Shown here piece after piece: positions 21,755 to 30,357 of a stretch of DNA of 64,000 nt (position 1 is the first letter of the stretch; each line of letters begins with the position of its first letter). The position numbers and the translations under genes are program-made. This DNA is from Saliniramus sp050485405 (GTDB lineage Bacteria; Pseudomonadota; Alphaproteobacteria; Rhizobiales; Beijerinckiaceae): positions 1 to 64,000 of the forward strand of contig JBJHBI010000013.1 in the NCBI GenBank assembly GCA_050485405.1. Reading direction: 5' to 3'. The notes beneath the pieces were generated by a model. It did not search any database. It had not been told where the DNA came from and worked only from the letters and a program-made list of their open reading frames with translations.

Positions 21755-22591
21755 TCAGCCGTCCTTCTCCGCGTCGCGGATCGCGGCCCAGCTGTTGCGT
21801 TCGCTCATCATCGCCCGGATCGACTTCATCGATTCGGCCACCTCCTCGCGCGGCAGATCCTGCGCGAGCACCTTTTCCGCCTCATCGAACTTGCCGCTCA
21901 GGCCGAGCACGAGCGCGAGATTCTGGCGCACGCGCTGGTCGGCCCCCGGATGCGCCGCAGCGCGCCGCAACTTGCTCTCGGCGCGGGGCAATTCGTTGCC
22001 GAGCGCGAGCGAGAGCCCGTAATTGGAGAGGATCGAGGGTTCGTCCGGCTGGATGCGCAGGGCGGCCTGGTAATAGCCGCGCGCGCGCGCGTGGTCGCCG
22101 AGCTGGTCCGCGACGGTCCCCTGCGCCGAGAGGATGCGCCAATCCGGGCGCTCGGGAAGGTGGGCGCGCGCGAGCACCTTGTCGGCCTCTTCGAAACGCC
22201 CGACATCGGCGAGCGCGCGGCCATAGGCGCCGAGCAGATCCATGTTGTCGGGGGTGCGGATCGAGGCGGCCTGGAGCACCGCGACCGCCTGGGCGCGCTG
22301 ATCGAGCCGCCGCAACACGCTCGCATAGGCGATCGCGACGCGCACATCGTCGGGATGGCGCGCATGGCGCTCGCCGAGTGCCTGCGCATGACCGCGCAGA
22401 TCGTTCTCGCTCATCTGTGTCGTGGCGCGCGGATCGATCGATCCCGTGGTCGTGGGGGAGCGGTTGAAACAGGCGGCGGTGGTGAGCGCGATCAGCGCCA
22501 CGGCGCACAGGCGCGCTGCCGACCGGCCCGTCATGCGCGAGACGAAAGGCGCCGTGAAACGGGTCCCGTGCGCGTTCAAATCGGTCTTCAT
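21755..22591 (-). CDS. TadD-like TPR lipoprotein
   Basis: Lipoprotein with a signal sequence ending in the lipobox LTTAAC and three to four TPR-like units (for example PDNMDLLGAYGRALADVGRFEEA and DEPSILSNYGLSLALGNELPRAE). Homologues named TadD help assemble Flp/Tad pili at the outer membrane. The ATG at 22,591 is chosen because GGAG precedes it by 6 nt, although the hydrophobic segment starts only 19 codons further on. A CpaA peptidase gene lies 12 kb away, so pilus genes are scattered in this genome. Confidence 0.7.
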   Translation of the reverse strand: MKTDLNAHGTRFTAPFVSRMTGRSAARLCAVALIALTTAACFNRSPTTTGSIDPRATTQMSENDLRGHAQALGERHARHPDDVRVAIAYASVLRRLDQRAQAVAVLQAASIRTPDNMDLLGAYGRALADVGRFEEADKVLARAHLPERPDWRILSAQGTVADQLGDHARARGYYQAALRIQPDEPSILSNYGLSLALGNELPRAESKLRRAAAHPGADQRVRQNLALVLGLSGKFDEAEKVLAQDLPREEVAESMKSIRAMMSERNSWAAIRDAEKDG

Positions 22592-22715
22592 GCCGGTCTC
22601 CATACCCGAATCCGCAATCTCTTCCGGCAATAATTGATTAACCCTAACAGCGGGTTAATCCATGGGTTGAAACGGGTTGCCCGTCGTTGCAGGCTGCCGC
22701 CCTCAGGAGTTTCCC

Positions 22716-23123
22716 ATGTCGGAAGATCACGAATCGCATCGCGGGATGCAGGCGGGTGCCCCGCTCGATCAGGAAGATGCAGCAGCGCGGCGCGCGCGCC
22801 GGCAGAAGAAACGCATCCTTGCCAAGCTCTCCGCGCTCGCGGGCGGCGCCGTCGCGATCTGGCTCGGCATCGCGCTCTGGGCCGGTCTCGGCTGGGGGCT
22901 CGCGCTCGCTGGGATGGGCGTCATCCTGCTCATCGAGCAACTCGCGCGGCGCCGATCCGGCCATCGCTACGATCTGTTCTGGGTGATGGCCGGCGCGACC
23001 GCCCTGATCGGCGGCATGCTGATCGCGACCGGCGCCGATATCCGCTTCGGCCCCATGATCCTGATCGCGGTCGGCATCTTCATCATCCTCTCGACGCTGA
23101 TGGGCGACAAGACGAAGGTTTGA
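22716..23123 (+). CDS. Small membrane protein, 2TM-type, unknown function
   Basis: 135 residues: a charged N-terminal region of 45 residues (Arg/Lys-rich RRARRQKKRILAK), then four hydrophobic stretches separated by RRRSGHRYD. AGGAG lies 7 nt before the ATG. No catalytic motif is visible and I do not recognise the family. Confidence 0.65.
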   Translation: MSEDHESHRGMQAGAPLDQEDAAARRARRQKKRILAKLSALAGGAVAIWLGIALWAGLGWGLALAGMGVILLIEQLARRRSGHRYDLFWVMAGATALIGGMLIATGADIRFGPMILIAVGIFIILSTLMGDKTKV

Positions 23124-23190
23124 ATTGCGAAAGCGCCGGCGGATCCGCTCCGCCGGCGCCCTCATTCTTCGCTGGTCGCTCCCGTCGGGC

Positions 23191-24435
23191 TCAGGCCGCC
23201 TGCCCCGCCGGGAGCCGTTCCGCCTGCGCCGCCGCGCGGTCACCGGCGCCGACATCGTCTGCGATCAGCTTGCGCGTGAGCTTCACGAAAAGCCAGATCG
23301 TGGCGAGTTGCACGGCGACGAGCGGCAGGTAGAGCACCCCGTAAGCGAGCGAGAACGGGGCCACGACGCCGATCCCGACGAGACCGGGATTGATCATGAA
23401 ATTGCCGAAGACGAACAGGGCGACGCCGGGGCAGACCAGGGCGAAAGCGCCGGGCGACTTCTCCGGCCCGTTGACCCAGCGTCCGAAGTAACCGACGCGC
23501 CGCATCACCGCCCAGCCGATCAGGCCGAAGAGCAACTGGATGCCGAGGAAGGCCGAGAGCAGGGCGAATATCTCGCCGTCGCTGACCGGCACGCCGAACT
23601 GATGCGCGAGGCTCATCTTGAGGCGATAGATGCCGATACCGATCACCGTGAGGAACGGGATCACGATCCAGAGCGTCGGCGTCGTCTCCGCACCGGCGCG
23701 GAATTCCATCATCGCACGGAAACCGAGCACCAGCTTGATCGCACCGAGCACGATCGCCGTGGCGAGGAAGAAGGCGGCGCCCACGAAGCCGATCGCGGCG
23801 GTGGCCGGCACGGCGCTCATCGCGGCGGAGGCGGAGAAGCCGACACCGATCATGGCGAAGGCGAAGACCGCGATCATCTGGCCGAGATTGTTGCTCTTGG
23901 CGCATTCATAACCACCCTCGACGAGGACGCGGGAGATGAAGGCGAGATAGATCCGGAAGGCGAGAATGCCGATCCCGGCAAATGCCGTCAGCGCGAGCGG
24001 GAAAAGGACCTCGCGGATCCCCCACAGGCCCGGCACGAAGACCGCGCCGGCGACGAAGGCGACGTTCACGCTCATCGCGAGCGCAAGCGGCAGCGCCATC
24101 AGCTGGCTCTCCATGTTGCCCTCGCGGAACCGCGCGAAGGCGGGCGTGCGGGTCCATGCGGCGTAGCGCCCGAGATTCCAGAACATCAGCCGCACATGCC
24201 AGATCGCAAAGAATGCGATCCCCGCGATCGCCACGACCATCAGCGCCTGCAAGGCGAGACCGGCCTGCGCGAAATCGGCGCTCAGCGATGCGAAATGCGG
24301 GATCGGCGCCCCGGCATGCGGGGTCATCCAGAGAAGATACATGAAGAAACTCACCGCGAGCCCGCCGGCACCGAGCGCGGCGAGGAAATATTGCGGCGTA
24401 TAGGGAGCGGCCTGGGGCCGGGCGGTGTCTGACAT
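23191..24435 (-). CDS. Polytopic membrane protein of unknown function
   Basis: 414 residues with about ten predicted membrane helices and an Ala-rich C-terminal tail. The first helix contains YFLAALGAGGLAVSFFMYLLWMTPHAG. The pattern resembles anion channel/exporter-like membrane proteins, but I cannot place the family with confidence. AAGGAG precedes the ATG at 24,435. A 20-bp AT-rich palindrome lies 87 bp upstream and suggests repression by an ArsR/BigR-type regulator, which would point to sulfur or metalloid stress (inference). Confidence 0.65.
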   Translation of the reverse strand: MSDTARPQAAPYTPQYFLAALGAGGLAVSFFMYLLWMTPHAGAPIPHFASLSADFAQAGLALQALMVVAIAGIAFFAIWHVRLMFWNLGRYAAWTRTPAFARFREGNMESQLMALPLALAMSVNVAFVAGAVFVPGLWGIREVLFPLALTAFAGIGILAFRIYLAFISRVLVEGGYECAKSNNLGQMIAVFAFAMIGVGFSASAAMSAVPATAAIGFVGAAFFLATAIVLGAIKLVLGFRAMMEFRAGAETTPTLWIVIPFLTVIGIGIYRLKMSLAHQFGVPVSDGEIFALLSAFLGIQLLFGLIGWAVMRRVGYFGRWVNGPEKSPGAFALVCPGVALFVFGNFMINPGLVGIGVVAPFSLAYGVLYLPLVAVQLATIWLFVKLTRKLIADDVGAGDRAAAQAERLPAGQAA

Positions 24436-24521
24436 GGTCGTGCTCCTTGCTGTCATGGACAGCCACAGATGCGCGGTGACGGGCGCGCGGTGATCGGTAA
24501 TCACCGGAATGTGGAGCCGGT

Positions 24522-24541
24522 ATATTAGAAATATCTAATAT
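24522..24541. promoter_or_regulatory. AT-rich operator-like palindrome
   Basis: ATATTAGA-AATA-TCTAATAT is a perfect 8-bp inverted repeat in the divergent promoter region between the polytopic membrane protein and the GNAT gene. It resembles operators of the ArsR-family BigR/SqrR group, which respond to persulfides or metals. The regulator is not encoded nearby. Confidence 0.5.
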
Positions 24542-24661
24542 TAATATCGGGAGGATTACGCATGCGAGACGCGCGCAAGTGCCGGCGCGCAAGCACCGAT
24601 CTTGCCCCTCGCGCCCGCCCGTGCCATCTCCCCTCGCTCAAGCAGGTTCGGGAGCGAGATC

Positions 24662-25243
24662 ATGCGTGTGGAAGTCCTGACCGGTAAGGCCCTCGACGCG
24701 GCGCTCGATGCTGTGGCACGGCTGCGCATCGACGTGTTCTCGGCCTTTCCCTATCTCTATGACGGCGACCTCGCCTATGAGCGGCGCTATCTGGAGAGCT
24801 ACCGGCAGAGCCCGCGTGCGGTGCTCGTCGGCGCCTTCGACGGCGATGAGCTGGTGGGCGCGGCGACGGGCACGCCGCTTTCCGATCACGCCGATGATTT
24901 CGCGCAGGCCTTCGCGGGCAGCGGGTACGAACTCGACGATGTGTTCTATTGCGCCGAATCGGTGCTTCTGCCGCAATGGCGCGGACGGGGCATCGGGCAT
25001 CGCTTCTTCGATCTGCGCGAGGATCACGCCCGCACCCACGGCTTTCGCCACAGCGCATTCTGCTCCGTGATCCGCCCTGATGACCACCCTTCCCGCCCGG
25101 CGGATTACCGCCCGCTCGACCCGTTCTGGCGCAGCCGCGGCTACGAAGAACTGCCGGGCGTGATCGCGCATTTTTCGTGGAAGGATATCGGCGATCGGGG
25201 CGAGACCCGCAAACCCCTGCAATTCTGGACTCGCAAGCTCTGA
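24662..25243 (+). CDS. GNAT family N-acetyltransferase
   Basis: 193 residues with the GNAT fold. The acetyl-CoA pyrophosphate loop is LLPQWRGRGIGHRFFDLR in the middle, preceded by the strand VLVGAFDGDELVGAATGTPL. The C-terminal half is unusually rich in aromatic residues. The acceptor substrate cannot be inferred. The ATG at 24,662 follows a GGGAG ribosome site. Confidence 0.8.
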   Translation: MRVEVLTGKALDAALDAVARLRIDVFSAFPYLYDGDLAYERRYLESYRQSPRAVLVGAFDGDELVGAATGTPLSDHADDFAQAFAGSGYELDDVFYCAESVLLPQWRGRGIGHRFFDLREDHARTHGFRHSAFCSVIRPDDHPSRPADYRPLDPFWRSRGYEELPGVIAHFSWKDIGDRGETRKPLQFWTRKL

Positions 25244-25408
25244 GCCGCTGAAATCCGGGTCGGGATTTACCGGAGCGTCACGTCTCCATGATAGTCTTGC
25301 GCGCGGATTTGCCACGCGCGCGCTCATGGCGCAAAGTGCTGCGCAAATCACCGTCGAGAGGTTCGCGTCCTGCCACGGGGCGCGACCGGGAAGAAGGAGC
25401 CTGCGCTC

Positions 25409-25966
25409 ATGGAATGGGTATTGCTGGCGATCGTCGTCGCGCTGCTGGTCTGGGCGATCGTCATCTATAACGGCCTCGTCGCCATGCGCCAGCGCACCAC
25501 ACAGGCCTTCGCCGATATCGACGTGCAGCTGCGTCAGCGTCACGATCTGATCCCCAATCTGGTGGAGACGGTGAAGGGCTATGCCGCGCACGAGAAAGAG
25601 ACGCTCGACGCGGTGGTCAAGGCGCGCAACGCGGCTGCGAGCGCCCATGGTCCGGCGGATCAGGCGCAGGCGGAGAACATCCTCAACGCCACGCTGGGCC
25701 GCCTGTTCGCCCTGGCCGAGGCCTATCCCGATCTGAAGGCCAATCAGAACTTCCTCGCACTGCAGAGCGAATTGTCCAATGTCGAGGACAAGCTCGCCGC
25801 CGCGCGGCGCTTCTTCAACAATGCCGTGGCGGAATTCAATGCCGCGATCGAATCCTTCCCGGCGGTGCTGTTCGCCCGCTCGCTCGGCTTCACCGCGCGC
25901 GAATATTTCGATATCGGCGAAGCCAAACGCGAGACGCTTCAGACCGCGCCGGAAGTGAAATTCTGA
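25409..25966 (+). CDS. LemA family protein
   Basis: 185-residue membrane-anchored helical protein: an N-terminal helix (WVLLAIVVALLVWAIVIYNGLVAMRQR) followed by the family motif DVQLRQRHDLIPNLVETVKGYAAHE and a C-terminal NxAVxxFNAAIESFPAVLFARSLGF. LemA proteins often accompany a membrane M48 protease, as here (next gene, 71 bp downstream), and probably form an envelope complex with it. Confidence 0.93.
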   Translation: MEWVLLAIVVALLVWAIVIYNGLVAMRQRTTQAFADIDVQLRQRHDLIPNLVETVKGYAAHEKETLDAVVKARNAAASAHGPADQAQAENILNATLGRLFALAEAYPDLKANQNFLALQSELSNVEDKLAAARRFFNNAVAEFNAAIESFPAVLFARSLGFTAREYFDIGEAKRETLQTAPEVKF

Positions 25967-26037
25967 CGCGCCATTCGTGATTCACGCGCGGGCCCGACCG
26001 CCCGCGCAGCCCCGAGACGGCGCCGGAGGATGACGCG

Positions 26038-27303
26038 GTGTTGCCCGCATTCGGTCTCTATTCGCATATCCAGGCCAACCGGCGCCGCTCGATCGCCCTG
26101 CTTCTGGGCCTGTTCTTCCTCGTCTATATGGTCGTCTTCGCCGGGGCGCTGGCCTTTCGCGGCATGGGCGAAGGGCAGTTCGACACGCTCGCGACCAATC
26201 TGCACGGCGCCTATGGCGACATGCTCTATGCCGCGCCGATCGCGACGATCGCGGTGCTCGCCTGGATAATCTTCGCCTATTTCGGCCATCAGAAGCTGAT
26301 CGACGCCGTCACGGGCGCGCACGAGATCAGCCGTCAGGACGATCCGCGCCTCTACCGGATGCTGGAGAACCTGTGCATCTCGCGCGGCATGACCACGCCC
26401 AAGCTCAAGATCATGGAGACGGACGCGCTCAACGCCTTCGCCTCCGGGCTCGACGACAAGCAATACACGATCACTCTCACGCGCGGCCTCGTCGAGCGGC
26501 TGGAGGATGACGAGATCGAGGCCGTGATCGCCCACGAGCTCACCCATATCCGCAACGAGGACGTCCGGATGATGGTGATCGCGGTGATCATCGCCGGTGT
26601 CGTCTCCTTCGCCGGAGAAATGCTGTTTCGGTCGCTGCGCTATGGTGGACGCATGCGGATCATGACCGGGGGCATGAGGCGCGGCGGCGGCGGGCGAGGT
26701 GGCGGACGCGCCGGTGGTGGCGCGGCGATCGCGCTGCTGGTCGCGGTGATGATCGTACTCGTCGCCTGGCTGCTCTCGCTGGTGATCCGCTTCGCGCTGT
26801 CGCGCTCGCGCGAATATCTCGCCGATGCGGGCGCGGTCGAACTCACCAAGCGCCCGGATGCGATGATCTCGGCGCTGCTCAAGATTTCCGGACGCGCGGA
26901 GATGCGCAAGACGCCGTCGAGCGTCATGGAAATGTGCATCGAGAATCCGCGCACCGGCTTCACGGCCCTCCTCGCCACCCACCCCTCGATCGAGGATCGC
27001 GTCGCGGCTCTGGAGCGTCATGCGGGAGGGCGTCGCCCGCCACCGGAGAAGCTCACCCTGCGGCCCAGCGCGGCGGAATTGCTGGCACAGGAAAAAGCAG
27101 CGCGGGAGAAGGCCGCGCAGGAGCAAGCGGCGGAGAGCGGCGGCGACCAGGGCGGGCGCAACCGTCCCCCCTTCCCGCCCACGCCCTGGGGCGGGCTGCC
27201 CGGCATGCCCGGTTCCGGATCGGGCGGGGACGGCAATTCCGCACCCACGCCGTGGAGCAATAACGGCCCGTGGAGCGGCAACAACACGTCGGGAAAGAAC
27301 TGA
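26038..27303 (+). CDS. HtpX-like membrane M48 metalloprotease
   Basis: 421 residues: two N-terminal membrane helices, the zinc site HELTH starting at residue 166 (VIAHELTHIRNED), a Gly/Arg-rich loop (residues about 205-235), a third hydrophobic helix, the SREYLADAGAVEL segment with the third zinc ligand, and a low-complexity C-terminal tail rich in Glu, Gly, Pro and Asn. The GTG start has CGGAGG upstream. The tail is longer than in E. coli HtpX. Forms a pair with lemA; likely degrades misfolded membrane proteins. Confidence 0.88.
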   Translation: MLPAFGLYSHIQANRRRSIALLLGLFFLVYMVVFAGALAFRGMGEGQFDTLATNLHGAYGDMLYAAPIATIAVLAWIIFAYFGHQKLIDAVTGAHEISRQDDPRLYRMLENLCISRGMTTPKLKIMETDALNAFASGLDDKQYTITLTRGLVERLEDDEIEAVIAHELTHIRNEDVRMMVIAVIIAGVVSFAGEMLFRSLRYGGRMRIMTGGMRRGGGGRGGGRAGGGAAIALLVAVMIVLVAWLLSLVIRFALSRSREYLADAGAVELTKRPDAMISALLKISGRAEMRKTPSSVMEMCIENPRTGFTALLATHPSIEDRVAALERHAGGRRPPPEKLTLRPSAAELLAQEKAAREKAAQEQAAESGGDQGGRNRPPFPPTPWGGLPGMPGSGSGGDGNSAPTPWSNNGPWSGNNTSGKN

Positions 27304-27347
27304 GCGGCGGGGACGCACCAGGAATCAACGCGCCCGTCCCGAGGCCG

Positions 27348-28094
27348 TCACTCCGGTGATCCGTCCGGCGCCCCCTCATCCGCGACGACGAGTTCGACCC
27401 GGTCGCCCGCAAACCATGTCCGCCCGTATTCGACCGGCCGGCCCTCTGCATCGATATTGACACCGACGGTCCGCAGGAGCGGCGCCCCCGGTTTCATGAG
27501 CAGATGCCGCGCCTTGATCGCATCGGCGATGGTGACCGAAACCCGCGTATCGCGCCGCGTGTAATCAGCGAGGCCACATTGCGCGAGCGCCGCCGTCACC
27601 GAATGCGTCTGCGCGAGCGCTTCCTTCAGGCCGGGGAAGCGGGTCGCGCAGAAGACCGAGCGAAACAAAGCGATCGGCGTCCCGTCCGCGACGCTCACCC
27701 CCTCCCAGACATGCACCGGCGCGCCGGGGCCGAGACCGAGCGCCTGCGCCTCGCGCGGATCCGCCGGGCGCGTTTCTAGCCGCACATGGCGCTTCTCGGG
27801 ATGCATTCCCGCCGCATGCAGGTTCTGGTGGAAGCGCGTGCGCCGCCCGATCGGATAGCGCGTCGGGCGCGCCGTCACGAACACGCCCGCACCGCGCCGG
27901 GCATGCACGATCCCGGCTTCCGCGAGAGCCGCGAGCGCCCGGCGCACGGTATGGCGGTTGGCGCAGAAACGCACCGCGAGCTGCGATTCGCTGGGCAGCT
28001 TGTCGCCGGGCGCGTAGAGCCCGGCGGCGAGATCCGCTTCGAGCGTATCGCGAATGCTGGCCCAGAGCGCGGCCTGATTCCCTGTCTCATCCAT
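27348..28094 (-). CDS. phnF: Phosphonate metabolism regulator, GntR/HutC family
   Basis: 248 residues: N-terminal winged helix (GDKLPSESQLAVRFCANRHTVRRALAALAEAGIV) and a C-terminal UTRA effector domain ending in VEYGRTWFAGDRVELVV. It is divergent from the phn operon and separated from phnG by about 100 bp, the standard place for PhnF, a repressor of C-P lyase genes. Candidate targets are the TTGT-repeat array at 28,147-28,178. Confidence 0.92.
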   Translation of the reverse strand: MDETGNQAALWASIRDTLEADLAAGLYAPGDKLPSESQLAVRFCANRHTVRRALAALAEAGIVHARRGAGVFVTARPTRYPIGRRTRFHQNLHAAGMHPEKRHVRLETRPADPREAQALGLGPGAPVHVWEGVSVADGTPIALFRSVFCATRFPGLKEALAQTHSVTAALAQCGLADYTRRDTRVSVTIADAIKARHLLMKPGAPLLRTVGVNIDAEGRPVEYGRTWFAGDRVELVVADEGAPDGSPE

Positions 28095-28100
28095 GTCGTG
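28082..28100. promoter_or_regulatory. Candidate Pho box near the phnF start
   Basis: Two TGTC cores lie exactly 11 bp apart (28083 and 28094) in CCTGTCTCATCCATGTCGTG. The half-sites match about 5 of 7 positions of the PhoB consensus CTGTCAT. It overlaps the phnF start codon. C-P lyase operons are usually PhoB-activated, which supports but does not prove the call. Confidence 0.3.
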
Positions 28101-28146
28101 AAAATTTCATATTGCGGCGCTTGCGGGAAGGGTGATTCCGGGATAT

Positions 28147-28178
28147 TTGTCTACTTGTATGGTTGTCTAGTTGTCGAG
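28147..28178. promoter_or_regulatory. Four tandem 8-bp TTGTnnnn units in the phnF-phnG promoter
   Basis: Units TTGTCTAC, TTGTATGG, TTGTCTAG and TTGTCGAG start at 28147, 28155, 28163 and 28171, with strict 8-bp spacing, ending 18 bp before phnG. They may be a cooperative operator for PhnF. The spacing differs from the 11-bp period of a Pho box. Confidence 0.5.
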
Positions 28179-28196
28179 AGCCTGAAACGAGGTCTC

Positions 28197-28664
28197 ATGA
28201 ACGCCGCCCCGGATCCGCATGAACGCAAGCAATGGATGGGCCTTCTCGCCCGCAGCCGCCCCGGCGCGCTCGCGGCCTTGTGGCGGGCCTTCAACGAAGG
28301 TGACGCAGCCTGCGACGAGGCTGCCATCACCTGGCTGCGCCGCCCCGAGACCGGCATGGTGATGGTGCGCGGGCGCGCCGGAGCGATCGGCGATCCGTTC
28401 AATCTCGGCGAGATGACGGTCACGCGTGCCTCCCTGCGCCTGCCCTGCGGGACGATCGGCCATGCCTATGTGCAGGGGCGCGATCACGAAAAAGCGCGCA
28501 TCGCGGCACTGGTCGACGCGCTGATGGCCGGCCCCCTCGCGGCACGTGTCGATGCGGCGATCATCCAGCCTCTCGCTTCCGAAGAGGCCGGCATGCGGGC
28601 CGCGCGGGCATCGCAGGCGGCGGCGACGCAGGTCGCGTTCTTCACCATGGTACGCGGAGAATGA
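28197..28664 (+). CDS. phnG: C-P lyase core subunit PhnG
   Basis: 155-residue subunit of the PhnGHIJ carbon-phosphorus lyase core, which forms alpha-D-ribose-1-methylphosphonate-5-triphosphate with PhnI, H and L. It matches the family in RKQWMGLLARSRPGALAALW at the N-terminus and in GEMTVTRASLRLPCGTIGHAYVQGRD in the middle. First gene of the operon; its stop overlaps the phnH start (ATGA). Confidence 0.94.
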   Translation: MNAAPDPHERKQWMGLLARSRPGALAALWRAFNEGDAACDEAAITWLRRPETGMVMVRGRAGAIGDPFNLGEMTVTRASLRLPCGTIGHAYVQGRDHEKARIAALVDALMAGPLAARVDAAIIQPLASEEAGMRAARASQAAATQVAFFTMVRGE

Positions 28665-29236
28665 CGATGGATGCCGACGCACTCGCAGGCGGCTTCGCCG
28701 ACCCCGCCATCGACGCCGCGCGGGTCTTTCGCGAGGTGCTCCAGGCCATGGCGCGCCCGGGGCGAATCGCGCGGATCGGTGGCGTGAACCCGCCCCCCGG
28801 CCTCTCCGTTGCCGCGGCTTCGGTGCTCCTGACGCTCGCCGACGACACCACGCCCCTCCACCTCGCCGGTGCCTGCGACAGCGCGGCGATCCGCGATTAT
28901 CTGCGCTTTCACACAGGCGCGCCGATCGCTGATCGCGAGGTTGCCGTCTTCGCCGTCGGCGACTGGGCGGCGCTCGGCCCGCTCGACAATTATTCGCCGG
29001 GTACCGACGAATATCCCGACCGCTCGGCCACGCTGATCGTCGAGATGCCGGCTCTGTCAGATACCGGCGCGCGGCTCACCGGGCCCGGCATCCGCAGCCA
29101 TGCGCATCTGTCGCTGCCGGAGATCGCGGCCTTTGCCACCAATGCGCGGCATTTTCCGCGCGGGCTCGATTTCATCTTCACGAGCGGCGACACGATCGCG
29201 GCCCTGCCGCGCACGACACGTGTGGAGGCCGGCTGA
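28661..29236 (+). CDS. phnH: C-P lyase core subunit PhnH
   Basis: 191-residue homodimeric subunit of the C-P lyase core with a PLP-transferase-like fold that lacks the cofactor. Recognised by FREVLQAMARPGRIARI near the N-terminus and PGIRSHAHLSLPE and FPRGLDFIFTSGDTIAALPRTT near the C-terminus. Overlaps phnG by 4 bp and phnI by 1 bp, so translation is coupled. A second ATG at 28,667 is possible. Confidence 0.94.
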   Translation: MTMDADALAGGFADPAIDAARVFREVLQAMARPGRIARIGGVNPPPGLSVAAASVLLTLADDTTPLHLAGACDSAAIRDYLRFHTGAPIADREVAVFAVGDWAALGPLDNYSPGTDEYPDRSATLIVEMPALSDTGARLTGPGIRSHAHLSLPEIAAFATNARHFPRGLDFIFTSGDTIAALPRTTRVEAG

Positions 29237-30357
29237 TGTATGTAGCGGTGAAAGGCGGCGAACGGGCGATCGCCGCAGCGCATGACTGGCTCGCCCGCGA
29301 GCGGCGCGGGGATATCACGATCCCGGAAATCAGCATCGCGCAGATCCGCGAGCAAATGGCGCTCGCCGTCGATCGCGTCATGGCGGAGGGCTCGCTCTAC
29401 GATCCCGATCTCGCCGCGCTCGCCCTCAAGCAGGCGCGCGGCGATACCATCGAGGCGATCTTCCTGATCCGCGCCTACCGCACCACCCTGCCCCGCTTCG
29501 GGACCTCGCGCCCGATCGCGACCGGCGCGATGCGCTGCGAGCGCCGTGTCAGCGCGATCTTCAAGGACGTACCGGGCGGACAGGTGCTCGGCCCCACCTT
29601 CGACTATACCCACCGCCTGCTCGACTTCGCCCTCATGGCTGAGGGTGCGGCGGAGGGTCCGGCAGAGGGCGCGGCGCCAACTCCCGCCCCGCGGCGCGAA
29701 GCCGGACCGCAGGCGGACGAGACCCCGCATGTCGCCGATATCCTCGCCCGCGAGGACCTGATCCAGCGCGAGAACGCCGCGTCAGGCGAGGCCGCCCCGC
29801 CCGATCTCACCCGCGCCCCGCTCACCCTTCCGGCGAACCGCGCCCTGCGGCTTCAGGCGCTCGCGCGGGGCGACGAGGGTTTCCTGCTATCGCTGGCTTA
29901 TTCGACCCAGCGCGGCTATGGCCGCAACCATCCCTTCGTCGGCGAATTGCGCATCGGCGCCGTCGCTGTGGAAATGGAGATCCCGGAACTCGGCTTTGCC
30001 ATCGAAATCGGCGAGATCACGGTCAGCGAATGCGAGAGCGTGAACCAGTTCACCGGCTCGAAGACGCAGGCGGCGCAGTTCACGCGCGGATACGGGCTGG
30101 TTTTCGGACGCGGCGAGCGCAAGGCGATCTCGATGGCGCTGGTCGACCGCGCCCTGCGCTGGAAGGAACTCGGCGAGGAGAATTCCGGCGCGCCGGCGCA
30201 GGACGAGGAATTCGTCCTCGCCCATGCCGACAACATCCAGGCGAGCGGCTTTCTGGAGCATATCAAGCTGCCGCATTACGTGGATTTCCAGGCCGAGCTC
30301 GAACTGATCCGCAAGCTGCGGGCCGAGGCGCTCGCCCATGTGGGAGGCGATGCATGA
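29236..30357 (+). CDS. phnI: C-P lyase core subunit PhnI
   Basis: 373-residue catalytic subunit that, with PhnG, H and L, transfers the phosphonate to C1 of the ribose of ATP with loss of adenine. Family features are MYVAVKGGERAIAAAHDWLA at the start, QGRGDT-like KQARGDTIEAIFLIRAYRTT, and GYGRNHPFVGELRIG. The central region (about 135-190) is Ala/Glu/Pro-rich and of low conservation. Overlaps phnJ by 4 bp. Confidence 0.95.
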   Translation: MYVAVKGGERAIAAAHDWLARERRGDITIPEISIAQIREQMALAVDRVMAEGSLYDPDLAALALKQARGDTIEAIFLIRAYRTTLPRFGTSRPIATGAMRCERRVSAIFKDVPGGQVLGPTFDYTHRLLDFALMAEGAAEGPAEGAAPTPAPRREAGPQADETPHVADILAREDLIQRENAASGEAAPPDLTRAPLTLPANRALRLQALARGDEGFLLSLAYSTQRGYGRNHPFVGELRIGAVAVEMEIPELGFAIEIGEITVSECESVNQFTGSKTQAAQFTRGYGLVFGRGERKAISMALVDRALRWKELGEENSGAPAQDEEFVLAHADNIQASGFLEHIKLPHYVDFQAELELIRKLRAEALAHVGGDA

